64,000 bases of DNA from an uncultured Oribacterium sp. (GTDB lineage: Bacteria > Bacillota > Clostridia > Lachnospirales > Lachnospiraceae): the NCBI GenBank assembly GCA_946413525.1, contig CAMKKZ010000004.1, positions 1 through 64,000 of the forward strand, in the 5' to 3' direction. The position numbers and the translations under genes are program-made. Positions 32,996 to 43,163 of this stretch are shown piece by piece; position 1 is the first letter of the stretch, and every line of letters starts with the position of its first letter. The notes under the pieces were generated by a model. That model saw only the letters and a program-made list of their open reading frames with translations, was not told the DNA's origin and searched no databases.

Positions 32996-33634
32996 ATGGG
33001 AATGACGGACAATATCGAGGTTTTGGCGCATAGCAGCATCCGGATTCGTTGTGAGCTGGGGGTGATTTACGTGGATCCCTTCCAGATTCAGGGGGAACGC
33101 AATGATGCGGATTTTATCCTGGTGACCCACGATCATTATGACCACTTTTCGCCGGAGGATATCCGCAAGGTGGTTGGGGACTCCACCTTTTTGGTGGTGC
33201 CGGAAAATATGGAGAAAAAGGCGCAGGAGGTGTCCGGACTGGTAAAGAAAATTGTCCCGGTGAGTCCGGGGACGAGCTATGCGGTAAATGGACTGATTTT
33301 TGATACGGTTTCTGCGTATAACGTCTCAAAAGCATTCCATCCCAAAAGCGCGGGTTGGATTGGCTATAATATCAAATGCGATGGGCAATATGTATATATT
33401 GCCGGAGATACGGATCTGACGGAGGAGGCGGCCTCGGTGAAGTGCGATGTCGCGCTGGTTCCGGTTGGCGGGACATATACCATGACGGCCTTGGAGGCGG
33501 CGGATCTTGTCAACAGGATTTCCCCGAAGGTCGCGATACCCATGCATTATGGAAGCATCGTGGGAAGCAAAAAGGACGCGGAAACCTTTGCGTCGAAGGT
33601 GGATGATCATATTAAAGTTGAGATTCAGATTTAA
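32996..33634 (+). CDS. MBL-fold metal-dependent hydrolase
   Basis: 212 residues of the UPF0173/YtnP-like metallo-beta-lactamase class. The metal-binding motif is THDHYDHF (about residues 42-49), with later ligands in YIAGDTDLT and IPMHYGS. These are small soluble hydrolases of unknown substrate, sometimes compared with lactonases or phosphodiesterases. GGAAAGGAG lies before the ATG. It is monocistronic between hairpins. Confidence 0.9.
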   Translation: MGMTDNIEVLAHSSIRIRCELGVIYVDPFQIQGERNDADFILVTHDHYDHFSPEDIRKVVGDSTFLVVPENMEKKAQEVSGLVKKIVPVSPGTSYAVNGLIFDTVSAYNVSKAFHPKSAGWIGYNIKCDGQYVYIAGDTDLTEEAASVKCDVALVPVGGTYTMTALEAADLVNRISPKVAIPMHYGSIVGSKKDAETFASKVDDHIKVEIQI

Positions 33635-33654
33635 GGAAACGCTGATTTGAGTGT

Positions 33655-33715
33655 TTTCCGGCACCGAAAATGCGCCGCGCAGCGGCAAATCTTCTTTGCA
33701 TTTTCGTGTAAGTGA
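33655..33715. repeat. Short 3'-end repeat with hairpin (family E)
   Basis: CGAAAATGC (33665-33673) pairs with GCATTTTCG (33698-33706). The segment containing CTTTGCATTTTCGTGT is shared with 20654-20681, also just after a stop codon. Confidence 0.55.
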
Positions 33716-33751
33716 TATTTGTCAATAATATAAAAATAATGAGATGAAAAA

Positions 33752-33785
33752 GGCGTAGTCAAAAATGATGACTACGCCAATTCTT
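33752..33785. terminator. Terminator hairpin before tRNA-Arg
   Basis: GGCGTAGTC pairs with GACTACGCC around a 9-base loop, with A-rich sequence before and AATTCTTTT after, so it could work in both directions between the hydrolase gene and the minus-strand tRNA. Confidence 0.8.
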
Positions 33786-33850
33786 TTGAAACGGATTCAA
33801 TTTGAACTCTGAAGCGACTATTTGATAATTGAAAGAAAGTATTACATATA

Positions 33851-33924
33851 TGCGTGCGACAGGATTCGAACCCACGACCTTCTGGTCCGTAGCCAGACGC
33901 TCTATCCAACTGAGCTACGCACGC
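33851..33924 (-). tRNA. tRNA-Arg (anticodon ACG)
   Basis: On the minus strand, acceptor arms GCGTGCG and CGCACGC pair perfectly. The D-arm GCTCAGTTGGATAGAGC, anticodon arm TCTGG-CTACGGA-CCAGA with anticodon ACG, and T-arm GTGGGTTCGAATCC are all present. No CCA is encoded. The wobble adenine would be edited to inosine by TadA. Confidence 0.97.
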
Positions 33925-34091
33925 TCTTGACAGCTTTTATATTTTACTTAATTCGTTTTATTCTGTCAAGTACAATCTCAAAAAAAGTGCAAAGTATGGG
34001 CATGGAAAATTATATGCACATCAAGCAAATGACAGTGTCAAGGGTGTCGAAATGTGAATAACGATGTATGTGTATGCAACGCGCTGTGTGA

Positions 34092-37000
34092 TCAGAAGCT
34101 TTTCTCTATCGTGGCCAGTGACGGGACAGGGTCCTGCGATGAGCGGACGAAGAAAAGCTTCAGTTTGCTCGCGCCGGAGGAAGCGTCCGAGTCCATGGTG
34201 AAGTCCTGTGAGGCATTGGCAGCAAGGTCAAGCTGTCCGGTTCGGGCGGAGGCAAGCATTTTGCCCTGGCTGTCATAGGCCGCGGCGATCACAAAGGAAC
34301 TGAATGTTTCCCCGCTGTTATTTGTCAGGGTAAAGCGGATTTTCCCGTCTTCAATGCCGCATTGTGAGAGGCTGAGCTGGGAAGAAGCCTCGCTTTCGTT
34401 CTCGGAGGGAAAGCTGAGGTATTTCACATTGTTCGTTTTATCTACATCTTCACTTGTCTGAACTTCAACGGTATATTCAACATCCGCCTCCGCCGGAAAC
34501 TCAAAAAGGCAGGCGGAGCCTGGCGCAATGTCATTAAATTGCCGTGGAATTGCATATGCCTGCATCTCTCCGCGCCTGCTGTAGGACACCCACACGATCA
34601 TCTCATCAAGCTTCAAGGAGCCTGCGTTCAGTGCCGTTACCTGCAGGACTGTCTGGCCGGCTTTATTGGTATAAAGCTGCGTCCTGCTGATATCCGCGTC
34701 GGCCTTGCCCAGGGCGAATTCCGTGCTGTTGTCCGTACTGTCATTGTCTGCCCCACTGTCTGCCGAAAGCGTTATCGTATGCTTCTCCCCGTCAGCGCTC
34801 AGCCAGAGCTGTCCTTCATAAGAGGCTCCGGGAGCAAGGGAAAGGGCAAGGCTTTCTTCCAGGATGCTCTCCCCGTTTTCCCTGGCGCATAGATCGATGG
34901 TATTTACGCTTTTCGTAGAATGGTTCCAGAGGATATAATTCAGCGCGTACATGCCGGTTTCGGCAGTCTTGCTTTCATCGGTTCCGTTTGAAAGCAGCAC
35001 GAGGTCGGTGAAATCGGAAAAAGGCATGCGGCAGAGGTCAGTCTTTCCATCGGTCTCGCGGAAATACATAAGGTACAGCTGGCCGGAATCCTCCTGAACC
35101 CTTAGACCGGAGAAGCTTCCTTCTTTCAGGAGGACCGGGGCGGACGTGTCGGAGGAGGCGTACCAAAGCCCATCGCCGCTTATAAAGAAGGCGCTGCGGT
35201 CGGAAGCCGGCAGCAGCTCCCGGAGCCCGTTCGGGCAGGAAAGGCTTGCCCCGTCGGCAAGGCGCAGCTGGCCATCTTCGTCAACATAGGAAAGCCGTCC
35301 TCCCTCCGCATTCCAGAGGCCTGCATTTTCGGCAATAACTACGGGTTCTGCCTCCGGATCGGAGAGATCCCGCGAATAAAGTGTTCCGTCTTTCTTGTAA
35401 TAGACCGTTGAACCGGATAATGCCAGCTTTCCGGAATCCCCGACCGAACCGAGATCCTGTGCCTCTGACCAGCTTTCCCCGTCAAAAACGGCTGTCCGCA
35501 GGGTGGTTTCGCCGCCCTTGCCGAGAAAATCAGCCTTTGACATGGCGGCGTTATGGAGCCATGCGGCATAGGCCATGCCGTCTTTTTCCCCGATAACTGC
35601 CGAAAAATCACAACCGTCTCCATTCTGGGAGAGCTTTGTGACGGAATAGCCATCCTCTCCGGCAACAGCGGCGCTTACTCCGGCCCCGGCCATGGCCGCG
35701 TCCAGACTGCTTCCTCCCAGGGCATTGTCGGTATCGCACCAGATAAGATAGCTGCCGGCGGCTGAGGGCGCAGTGTCCAGCGTGCCGTCATCTTCTACGG
35801 CCACGGGATCGGCCCAGCTTCCATCGCCAAGCCGGCGGCTTGCGTAAAGTACAAGGGCATCCTCGGCGGGGCGGCTGCCGTCCACGGCGGTGAAATAGAG
35901 CGTATCCCCGGAAAGCACAAAATCCGAATACGGGCCGATGTTTTCGTAGAGCACGGTTTCATTTGCCGCATCTTCCATCAGGGAGGCGTCCTGTCCGGCA
36001 AAGCCGCCGCCGTCCTTCTCAAAGGACAGGTCCGCCGCCGTCCAATCCTCTGAAAACACTGCCCACTCGGTAGAGATTCCGGGAGTCCATTCGATCTCCT
36101 GGGTGTCCGGATTCAGGGCAAAGCTTCCAAGGGTCAGTTCTCTTTCGTCCTGCAAAAGGTCAAAGAGCTTGTAAGTCACTTTTCCGGAAACATAGCCATT
36201 TAGTTCGACGGACGAGTTGCCGGAAAAATGCCCGGTTGCCTCTGCCTCGCCGTAAAATCCACCCTTCAGTTCGGCTGCGTCCCCGATTTCCCCGCCGAGG
36301 CCGCCGAAAATAGAAAGAATCAGGTTGACATCAAATTGCAGGTTTGCTTCCATCTCGTTTGTCAGCGGATCCAGGACACGCATCTTCACCGGCAGGTTCA
36401 GGCTGCAGCCAGGCACGCCTTTAAGCTCCAGGAAGATATTTCCAAAGGATACGGGGAAGTTGAAGTCTATTTCGAAGGGGGTCTCCTGCAGATAGCCCTT
36501 GTTTTTCAGCCGTTTACGAGTCACTTTGTCGTCGCTGTCGATTCCCTTCGCTCCGAAGTTGAAATTAATATTGCCTTCGAAATAGCTGTTTTCGTTCACG
36601 GCAAGGGGATATCTGAGGTTTCCGCCGACACTGAACTGGGCGAGTTTTGCTTTGTTTTTCATCTGGACCTTGAAAAGGCGGAGGAAGGGCAGGTTAAAGC
36701 CGGGGGACGTCATCGTGAAGAAATATTCCGCATGGCCGTCCTGGAGACGGTATCCGCCGATAAAGTGCTCAAGCCCTTCCACGGTACAACTGTTTTCCAG
36801 CGTGCTGAGTGCCCAGACCTTCTGGAACATACCAACGTTGTCAATGCTTACGGACAGCCGGGGAAGGTATTCCATGTGTACCTGAAGACCGGTCTTCCAG
36901 ACTTCGGTGACCACGCCGCCATCGGAGGTCGTCGCCCGTCCGTGCAGCGTGATTTCCTCCCCGGGAGTGAAATAGTCCCCAAGTACCGCCTGGACGCTGC

Positions 37001-40000
37001 CGTTTGACGCAAGTCGCAGCCGCTTCTGGTTGAGGCTTCCCTGCAGCCAGAGAACCCCATCGCTTAAATCATTCCATTCCACTTTTGTCGTGATGGTCAG
37101 GCTGGTGTCATCGTGAAAGGCCTCGCAGCCCTTCTGTTCAAGGACCTCGCGGACACGGCCGTTATTTTCGGGCAGTACAGTGCAGGAGGTGACATAGAAG
37201 GTGTCCGGTTCCATCGGACGGAGATAAAGGTGCATTACTCCGTCGGCACTGGGAATGTAGTAGCGTGTATCGCTCCAATATCCGCTTTTTGAGGCCGTTA
37301 CCGAAACAGGGCGTCCCTTCATGCCGCTGACTTGGAAGCTGACACTACCGTCGGCATCGGTTTCCGCGCTGTAGCCTGAAAAGCTGACCGTGGCTCCCTC
37401 AAGGCCGGGAAGCGTATCGGAGATCCCTCCGGTACACTCATGTACCATGGCGGTATAAGTTTCGGGTTCTTCTTCCTCGATTTCCTCCGGGATGCCGTAA
37501 AGCTGGAATTTCCCGCTTCCTACCCAGGGACCGTCCTCGCAGTGGTCCGCGTCTGCCGCGTGGGCGGTGACGGAGCCCGTACAGCGGGAGGAGCTGATGA
37601 TATGACAGGAGTAAGCCCTGTCGCTTCTCGCGGTCTGCCCGATTATGCCTCCGGCATAAGCTGAAGAATAGTATCTGCTCACCACATTGCCATCCTTGTC
37701 ATATTTGCATATGACGGGACAGGTGGACAGGGCACTGACATAACTCCGCGCAATGCAGCCGGTGATGGGCACCTCGTAGCCGATATCCCCCTTGTCACCG
37801 CCGATTCCGCCTGCCAACACTGTGGACAGGGCAGCGCTTGTGGCCTGGATATTTCCGGTAACGGTGCTTCCCGCGACCCGTCCCCAGATGTGCCCGGCTA
37901 TGCCCGCCGCCCTTACCGTATGCATGCTTGTCTCATGGTCGGCATCGGAAGAACAGGAGGCGGTAACATTACCCTCCACCACGCAGTTTTGAATCAGGCT
38001 GTTGTACAATCCTCCCGGGCTGTCGATTACAAGGCCCGCGGCGCAGATTTCGGTCTGGAATGCCTCCTCGTCGCTGGGGGAGAAGGAGGCAGTGACCGGT
38101 CCCAGGACCGCGCAGTCGTAGATATTGTCCCCTTTGTTATGGGCTAGGCCGGCAGCAAAGGCTTTGCCGGCAATCCGTCCCTCCACCTGGCAGTCCCTGG
38201 TGTCGCCCCACAGGGTTTCCACCAGTCCATAGGCTGCCCTGGCGGAAACATTGCCGGAGTGGGCGCACTGCAGGGCGTTTGCTTTTCGAACCAGGCCGAC
38301 GCCCACAAGTCCGGCGCTCACTTCCATTTCCGACCGCACGGCTGTCAGATATTGAATGCCGGTGGTATTACCGCTGAGGGTTTGCGACATGCAGGAAATG
38401 CCCCCTCCGTATCTTTCCGCCGTAACGCTGCCGGTGGTCAGGCAGTTTGTCATGTTGTAGATGAGGGCCATGCCGTGGCAGGTGCTGCCCAGAACCTGTC
38501 CGGAAAAGCGGCAGTTTTCGGCGCTGCCGGCGAAGCGGCCGTTTACGATGGATGCGGAGTCAACGGTACTGTCCCCAGCGGCAAAGCCTCCGGCCTCCGC
38601 CTCCTCCGGATAGCCGCCGTTCATGGAAATGGCCGTGATCTTTCCCTCAGCGTAACAGTTACTATAGTCTGTTTGTCGTGCCAGGCCGCAAAGTCCGCCG
38701 GCCTTGGGCTGGGCGGAGCGGGCAGTTACATTGCCCGTGGCATAGCAGTCGGTCATTGTGCCGCCGTTTTCCATGCCGAGGATCCCTCCGGCACGGCAAA
38801 GCCCCGAGGCGGATCCCTCTACCTTTCCTCTATGGAAGCAGGCCGTAATGCTTGCCGGCCCCATGCCGAAAAGACCCCCGATGGTCAGCTCGCCCGGACA
38901 GGAAAGGCTTGCGGAGACGGTCTCCGTATCAAGACACTTTGAGGCGGTGGCTTTGGCGTCACAATGGCCCAAGAGCCCGCCGAGATAGAGCCGGACCGTG
39001 CCTGAGGATATGAAATCCGGGGCGAGGTTCAGGGTGATTTCGCTGCCGCGGCAGAGGGAAAGAGAGGAAGTATCCGTTATTTTGCCCGCAAGGCCGCCAA
39101 GGCAGCAGTCTATAGCCGTGGGCGAGAAGCTTCCGTAAGTGTCTGATCCTTCATAAGAAGAGAGGGACAGGGATCCCTCGAAGGCGCAGTTATTAAAGGA
39201 AATTTGCTTTGCAAGGCCGGTCATGCCGCCGCCCAGGAGGCCGGAAACCCGGGCGCTTGTCAGGCTGTCCCGGATGGATGAGAACTCCAGGTATCCCGCT
39301 AGCCCTCCGGCATCCACGCCGCTTACCGTGGAGGAGGTCTCACAGGAACTCATTTCCGTTGTGCTGCCCCAGCCGATGCATCCGCCTGAATAGAAGGCCT
39401 CGCTCCGGCCGACAGTGTGGGCGCGCAGGATCGATGACGGCAATTGCCTGTCTGTCGTGTACTCTCCGATAAGGCCCCCGGCAAAGGTGTTGCGGTTTGA
39501 AACCGGAAGCGCGGACGCGTCTATGTTTGTATAAAGGTCTGTCAGGGTAAAGGCGCCTTTTAGACTTGCAATGAGTGTTCCGGCAAGGCCTCCGGCGCAG
39601 CATTTGCGGGCCCCCTCCGTGGAAATCTCTCCGGAAAAGGCACAATTATCCATCCGGAGGCTTTTGCCCTTAAGTGTGATCTGACCGGCCAGCCCTCCAG
39701 CACTATGCGCAGGGGAGGAACCTTCGGTGGAGCCGGTGCGGACGTCGGCGGAAAGCTGCAGGGCATTGATTTCGCAGTCTCCTTCCGTGATCTGGCCGAA
39801 AAGGCCCCCGGCATTCGCGTTATAATGAGATTCCGGAAGTGTTACATCTGTCCGGGAAAGGCAGCGGGAGAGCACTAGGGAACCCTTCACCGTGCCGAGG
39901 ACTCCGCCCAGGTTCAGGGCGCCTTTCATACTGCTTTCGCCGGAGGATACGCTGCATTGGAAGACGCAGTCCCGGATTTCCGCGCCTCCGCAGGATCCGG

Positions 40001-41000
40001 CAATGCCTCCGACGTGTAATGCCTGGACATAGGAAAAGCTGATTTCGAAGCAGGAATCAAGGAGCGTGACTTTTTTTGTAACCTGGCCCGCCAATGTGCC
40101 GAGGGTATTTTGCCCCATGCCGGAAAGTCTGGCCTCCGCGGAAATGCGGCAGTTCTCCAGCGTGAGGCTTTCGCACTTCGAGGTAAGCAGCCCCCAGTAG
40201 GCATCGGCGCCATCGTAGCCGGCATCCGCCGTAAGGACAAGGTTTTTCACGGTCAGGGCGGCCGGTGCGTTTTTCAGCAGCATTCCGTTAAGGCCGGTAA
40301 TGGAATGCCCCTGTCCGTCCAGGATAATGCTGCCATTTTTGGTATTGACCGCGGGTACCCAGTCGGTGCCGCGAAGGTCAAGGTCTGCCGTCAGAACATA
40401 TTCTCCCTGGGTCATGCCCTGCAGGTCCTCGATGCTGTCGATCTCCGCATAGCCCTGAGCGGTGGGAAAGGACGTCTTTGGGAGAGTGCCGGCAGCCGTC
40501 ATGGACGGCAGCGGGGTCTCGAGCCGGACAGGAAGCCCGGCCACAAGGCTGCCGGGCAATGCCTCCTCCGGATCGGCAAGGAGCCCGGAGGAGACTTCCG
40601 CGGGGAGCGTATTGGTCGGATCCTCCATAAAGCCGCTGATCGCGCCTGATGCGGCAATCAGCCCGTCCATTGCCGCGACGGCGGATTCCCCGGACACGGA
40701 GCCGGTTGATTCATCGGCGTGGCCGGGGGCTGCGGGCGCGGAGTTGGATTCCACAGGGACGGATTCCCCGGAAAGAGAGCCGGATTCCACAGGGACGGAT
40801 TCCCCGGAAAGAGAGCCGGATTCCGTGGATACGGCGTCATATGACCCGTTTGAGGAGTCATCGAATATGGTTGATAAATCATCTTCCGCGGACGTGGCTT
40901 TATTTGCTGTCGGAACAGATTCCCCCTCAGCCAATGAAGACAGGGCACAGGAAAGAATCAGGGCCATGCACAAAAATGAACTTGTCAGTTTCTTCACCAT
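34092..41000 (-). CDS. Very large secreted repeat protein (GLUG-like beta-helix, propeller-like region, CARDB)
   Basis: 2302 residues from ATG 41000 (AAAGGTG site). A signal peptide (MVKKLTSSFLCMALILSC to about residue 27) precedes a Ser/Glu-rich stretch with a 36-bp tandem repeat (40746-40817). Residues about 190-1155 contain some 25 GLUG-like repeats (GGLAGxI, GGIIGQT, with CxxxGxV strands), predicted to form a beta-helix. A carboxypeptidase-regulatory-like domain (about 1180-1265) follows, then an unassigned region, a propeller-like region (about 1690-2060) and a CARDB-like domain near 2110-2230. No LPXTG, S-layer or choline-binding anchor is visible at the C-terminus (ends SLATIEKSF). It is probably an adhesin or a secreted surface protein. 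Confidence 0.85.
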   Translation of the reverse strand: MVKKLTSSFLCMALILSCALSSLAEGESVPTANKATSAEDDLSTIFDDSSNGSYDAVSTESGSLSGESVPVESGSLSGESVPVESNSAPAAPGHADESTGSVSGESAVAAMDGLIAASGAISGFMEDPTNTLPAEVSSGLLADPEEALPGSLVAGLPVRLETPLPSMTAAGTLPKTSFPTAQGYAEIDSIEDLQGMTQGEYVLTADLDLRGTDWVPAVNTKNGSIILDGQGHSITGLNGMLLKNAPAALTVKNLVLTADAGYDGADAYWGLLTSKCESLTLENCRISAEARLSGMGQNTLGTLAGQVTKKVTLLDSCFEISFSYVQALHVGGIAGSCGGAEIRDCVFQCSVSSGESSMKGALNLGGVLGTVKGSLVLSRCLSRTDVTLPESHYNANAGGLFGQITEGDCEINALQLSADVRTGSTEGSSPAHSAGGLAGQITLKGKSLRMDNCAFSGEISTEGARKCCAGGLAGTLIASLKGAFTLTDLYTNIDASALPVSNRNTFAGGLIGEYTTDRQLPSSILRAHTVGRSEAFYSGGCIGWGSTTEMSSCETSSTVSGVDAGGLAGYLEFSSIRDSLTSARVSGLLGGGMTGLAKQISFNNCAFEGSLSLSSYEGSDTYGSFSPTAIDCCLGGLAGKITDTSSLSLCRGSEITLNLAPDFISSGTVRLYLGGLLGHCDAKATASKCLDTETVSASLSCPGELTIGGLFGMGPASITACFHRGKVEGSASGLCRAGGILGMENGGTMTDCYATGNVTARSAQPKAGGLCGLARQTDYSNCYAEGKITAISMNGGYPEEAEAGGFAAGDSTVDSASIVNGRFAGSAENCRFSGQVLGSTCHGMALIYNMTNCLTTGSVTAERYGGGISCMSQTLSGNTTGIQYLTAVRSEMEVSAGLVGVGLVRKANALQCAHSGNVSARAAYGLVETLWGDTRDCQVEGRIAGKAFAAGLAHNKGDNIYDCAVLGPVTASFSPSDEEAFQTEICAAGLVIDSPGGLYNSLIQNCVVEGNVTASCSSDADHETSMHTVRAAGIAGHIWGRVAGSTVTGNIQATSAALSTVLAGGIGGDKGDIGYEVPITGCIARSYVSALSTCPVICKYDKDGNVVSRYYSSAYAGGIIGQTARSDRAYSCHIISSSRCTGSVTAHAADADHCEDGPWVGSGKFQLYGIPEEIEEEEPETYTAMVHECTGGISDTLPGLEGATVSFSGYSAETDADGSVSFQVSGMKGRPVSVTASKSGYWSDTRYYIPSADGVMHLYLRPMEPDTFYVTSCTVLPENNGRVREVLEQKGCEAFHDDTSLTITTKVEWNDLSDGVLWLQGSLNQKRLRLASNGSVQAVLGDYFTPGEEITLHGRATTSDGGVVTEVWKTGLQVHMEYLPRLSVSIDNVGMFQKVWALSTLENSCTVEGLEHFIGGYRLQDGHAEYFFTMTSPGFNLPFLRLFKVQMKNKAKLAQFSVGGNLRYPLAVNENSYFEGNINFNFGAKGIDSDDKVTRKRLKNKGYLQETPFEIDFNFPVSFGNIFLELKGVPGCSLNLPVKMRVLDPLTNEMEANLQFDVNLILSIFGGLGGEIGDAAELKGGFYGEAEATGHFSGNSSVELNGYVSGKVTYKLFDLLQDERELTLGSFALNPDTQEIEWTPGISTEWAVFSEDWTAADLSFEKDGGGFAGQDASLMEDAANETVLYENIGPYSDFVLSGDTLYFTAVDGSRPAEDALVLYASRRLGDGSWADPVAVEDDGTLDTAPSAAGSYLIWCDTDNALGGSSLDAAMAGAGVSAAVAGEDGYSVTKLSQNGDGCDFSAVIGEKDGMAYAAWLHNAAMSKADFLGKGGETTLRTAVFDGESWSEAQDLGSVGDSGKLALSGSTVYYKKDGTLYSRDLSDPEAEPVVIAENAGLWNAEGGRLSYVDEDGQLRLADGASLSCPNGLRELLPASDRSAFFISGDGLWYASSDTSAPVLLKEGSFSGLRVQEDSGQLYLMYFRETDGKTDLCRMPFSDFTDLVLLSNGTDESKTAETGMYALNYILWNHSTKSVNTIDLCARENGESILEESLALSLAPGASYEGQLWLSADGEKHTITLSADSGADNDSTDNSTEFALGKADADISRTQLYTNKAGQTVLQVTALNAGSLKLDEMIVWVSYSRRGEMQAYAIPRQFNDIAPGSACLFEFPAEADVEYTVEVQTSEDVDKTNNVKYLSFPSENESEASSQLSLSQCGIEDGKIRFTLTNNSGETFSSFVIAAAYDSQGKMLASARTGQLDLAANASQDFTMDSDASSGASKLKLFFVRSSQDPVPSLATIEKSF

Positions 41001-41030
41001 GAGTAACACCTTTCTTAATATTTAATTTGT

Positions 41031-41190
41031 AACTATTCAGCACCCTCTGGATTTCCGAGAATTCCAAATGGAAAGCTTGCTTTTCATTTGGAATTCTCGG
41101 AAATCCAGAGGGCGGACAAGGCGCGGAGCGCCTCTGAACGCCCACATGAGCAGTCGCCAAAGGCGACTGCGAATAGGGTGCTGAATAGTT
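41031..41190 (+). mobile_element. MITE-like element, 160 bp (copy C1)
   Basis: Bounded by 16-bp perfect terminal inverted repeats (AACTATTCAGCACCCT). Inside are a 27-bp perfect stem (41044-41070 with 41086-41112) and a second palindrome GCAGTCGCCAAAGGCGACTGC-like near 41151-41171. It has no coding capacity. An identical copy in the opposite orientation lies at 49320-49479. No clear target-site duplication is seen. Confidence 0.88.
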
Positions 41191-41253
41191 GCTTTTATAG
41201 AAAGCAACGTTTTCCGCGCAGCTGTTCCTATGGGTTTTGACGCGCTCCAAGCT

Positions 41254-42834
41254 TTATTCTTTTGGAATATAGGCTCTAGCCCTTCCTTCTCCTTTTGGCT
41301 CGATCATTCCTTCAGCGCTTAGCTCTGATAACAATACCCTTACTCTTGGCTGGCTTAGTCCGACAGCATCCGCAATCTCCGCTGTTTTCGATATGCCTTT
41401 TTGAGTAATGAATTCAAGTATTGCTTGTTTATTATTGACCGTTTTCCCACTTTCCGCTTGCTTTTCCCGCTTTCCGCTTGTTTTCGCGCTTTCCGCTTGT
41501 TTTTTCTGTTTCCCGCTTGTTTTCCCGTTTTCCGCTTGTTTTTCCCGTTTTCCGCTTGTTTTTCCTGTTTTCCGCTTGTTTTTTTCGCTTTCCGCTTGTT
41601 TCTTTGAAAATGAAAGCGTGAAAACTGTCCGATCCGGTTTATATTGTTCCAGAACTGTAGGAGGGATCCATCCCTCATCATCCCAAACACTGAATATATC
41701 AGGCACACCACTCCCGGCGCGCTCACCTATGTGGATCAGGTTGAACATTTTAATGATTAATTTATTTCTCGGTTCAGATATGCCGCCCTTAAGCATCTGC
41801 GCCTTGCCGGTAATAATGCTTCCCGGATTCTCGATGGTGATGGATTCGGGATTTTTTATAATCACTATCCCGCGGGCAAAGTTAAAATCCGCGTTTGCTA
41901 TGCAGTTTGCAAGAGCCTCCCTTATGGCTTTATGAACCGGCGTTTCATCTATGCGGGTTATTCCATCCAGTTTAAACGGTTTTTTCAGATCTCTGAGGAG
42001 TTTTCGTTCCATTTGAAAGAAAAAGTCCAGGAGATTTCCTGACCATTCACCGGAGCTGGACTCCAATCTGTCGGTCCACCGTATTGAAGGATCCAGAATT
42101 TCCCTATAATCCAAAAAATACTCCGGATATTCCTGCCTTATCTTGTATTCCTCTCCAAACATCAGTAAGCCGGCTACTGTAGGGTGAAGTTTTCCATCGA
42201 CATCTGATATGGATGCCGCGCCGATTCTTTCAAGATAAGCTATATCATCAAGCTTATGCCATACATGATCCGGATTTACAGCCGTATGGCGGCTTCTGAA
42301 GCTTTTAACCGTCTCTGAATAAAAAATGTCGAGATCCATGTTGATGAGGATCCTGCTATCCGTGCTCTTTTCTGCCTGGTCACGCAACATTCCGCGAACT
42401 TCGGCTTCAGAGCAATGATAATCTCCCTCATGATCTCTGCGGAATGTTCCTCCGAATAAGTCATCGTTAATATAAACCGGCTTATATACACGATCCGCCT
42501 TTGGAACATGGATTACAATTATAACATCCCCGCCAATCTCGTATGTTTCGACATTTCCTTCATTCAGAAGATTGATACTCACTTTTTTTCGGTTATTAAT
42601 TGTGTCCCAAAAGTCTTTCAAAAGCTTGTTTTTGTTTTGCAGGTGAGTGGTATACCAGCTTCCGTCCGCTCTCTCCTTAACGCCAAGAATGACCACGCCT
42701 CCGTTGCAATTTGAAAAAGATGAATAAGTATCCCACAGACTATTCGGAAGGCCTCCATTCGCCTTCTTTACTTCCCGCCTGTTTCCTTCACGATATTCAT
42801 CAAAATGAGACAGATCAAATACATCCTGCTTCAT
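41254..42834 (-). CDS. AlbA_2/Schlafen-like ATP-binding protein with C-terminal winged helix
   Basis: 526 residues from ATG 42834 (GGAGG five bases upstream). The N-terminal AlbA_2 domain shows REVKKANGGLPNSLWDTYSSFSN and GGVVILGVKE. A GHKL-like C-terminal part includes HKAIREALANCIANAD. A run of Lys/Thr/Ser/Gly/Glu repeats (about residues 413-465; KTSGKREKQAE type) joins a final winged-helix domain (SKTAEIADAVGLSQPRVRVLL). Such proteins are thought to be transcription-linked regulators; some are near defence genes, but none are here. The lysine-rich repeats come from a minisatellite at about 41450-41600. Confidence 0.88.
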   Translation of the reverse strand: MKQDVFDLSHFDEYREGNRREVKKANGGLPNSLWDTYSSFSNCNGGVVILGVKERADGSWYTTHLQNKNKLLKDFWDTINNRKKVSINLLNEGNVETYEIGGDVIIVIHVPKADRVYKPVYINDDLFGGTFRRDHEGDYHCSEAEVRGMLRDQAEKSTDSRILINMDLDIFYSETVKSFRSRHTAVNPDHVWHKLDDIAYLERIGAASISDVDGKLHPTVAGLLMFGEEYKIRQEYPEYFLDYREILDPSIRWTDRLESSSGEWSGNLLDFFFQMERKLLRDLKKPFKLDGITRIDETPVHKAIREALANCIANADFNFARGIVIIKNPESITIENPGSIITGKAQMLKGGISEPRNKLIIKMFNLIHIGERAGSGVPDIFSVWDDEGWIPPTVLEQYKPDRTVFTLSFSKKQAESEKNKRKTGKTSGKREKQAENGKTSGKQKKQAESAKTSGKREKQAESGKTVNNKQAILEFITQKGISKTAEIADAVGLSQPRVRVLLSELSAEGMIEPKGEGRARAYIPKE

Positions 42835-43028
42835 CATTGCCTCCGGTTTTTATACTGAAGTGGTGCTTCGGTATATTCCATTTGCATATCCTATATCCTT
42901 TTATACGAAAAATATATTCTTATAAAAAAATAAAATCAACTGTTATTTCGTTTAGTCATTTGGCACTGCATATCCGGCACAGCATATCCGGCACCTGGCG
43001 GTCTGTAATTACTTTGCGTCTGACCCCA

Positions 43029-43057
43029 TTGCTTTATGAAAATGGATGGAGTATAAT
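43029..43057 (+). promoter_or_regulatory. Promoter of the flavodiiron gene with upstream direct repeat
   Basis: TTGCTT (43029-43034), a 17-base spacer and TATAAT (43052-43057). GCATATCCGGCAC occurs twice (42968-42980 and 42982-42994) about 35 bases upstream of the -35 box and may be a regulator site. The rest of the gap 42835-43163 is AT-rich without other features. Confidence 0.6.
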
Positions 43058-43163
43058 GTTTTGACGCTGTTGGGCAAGGCGCGCAACGCGTTGTACTGTA
43101 TGCCGGATGCAACAAAAGGTAACCGTGAATCGGGTATTCAGAGGGTAATTTGGGAGGAAATAT

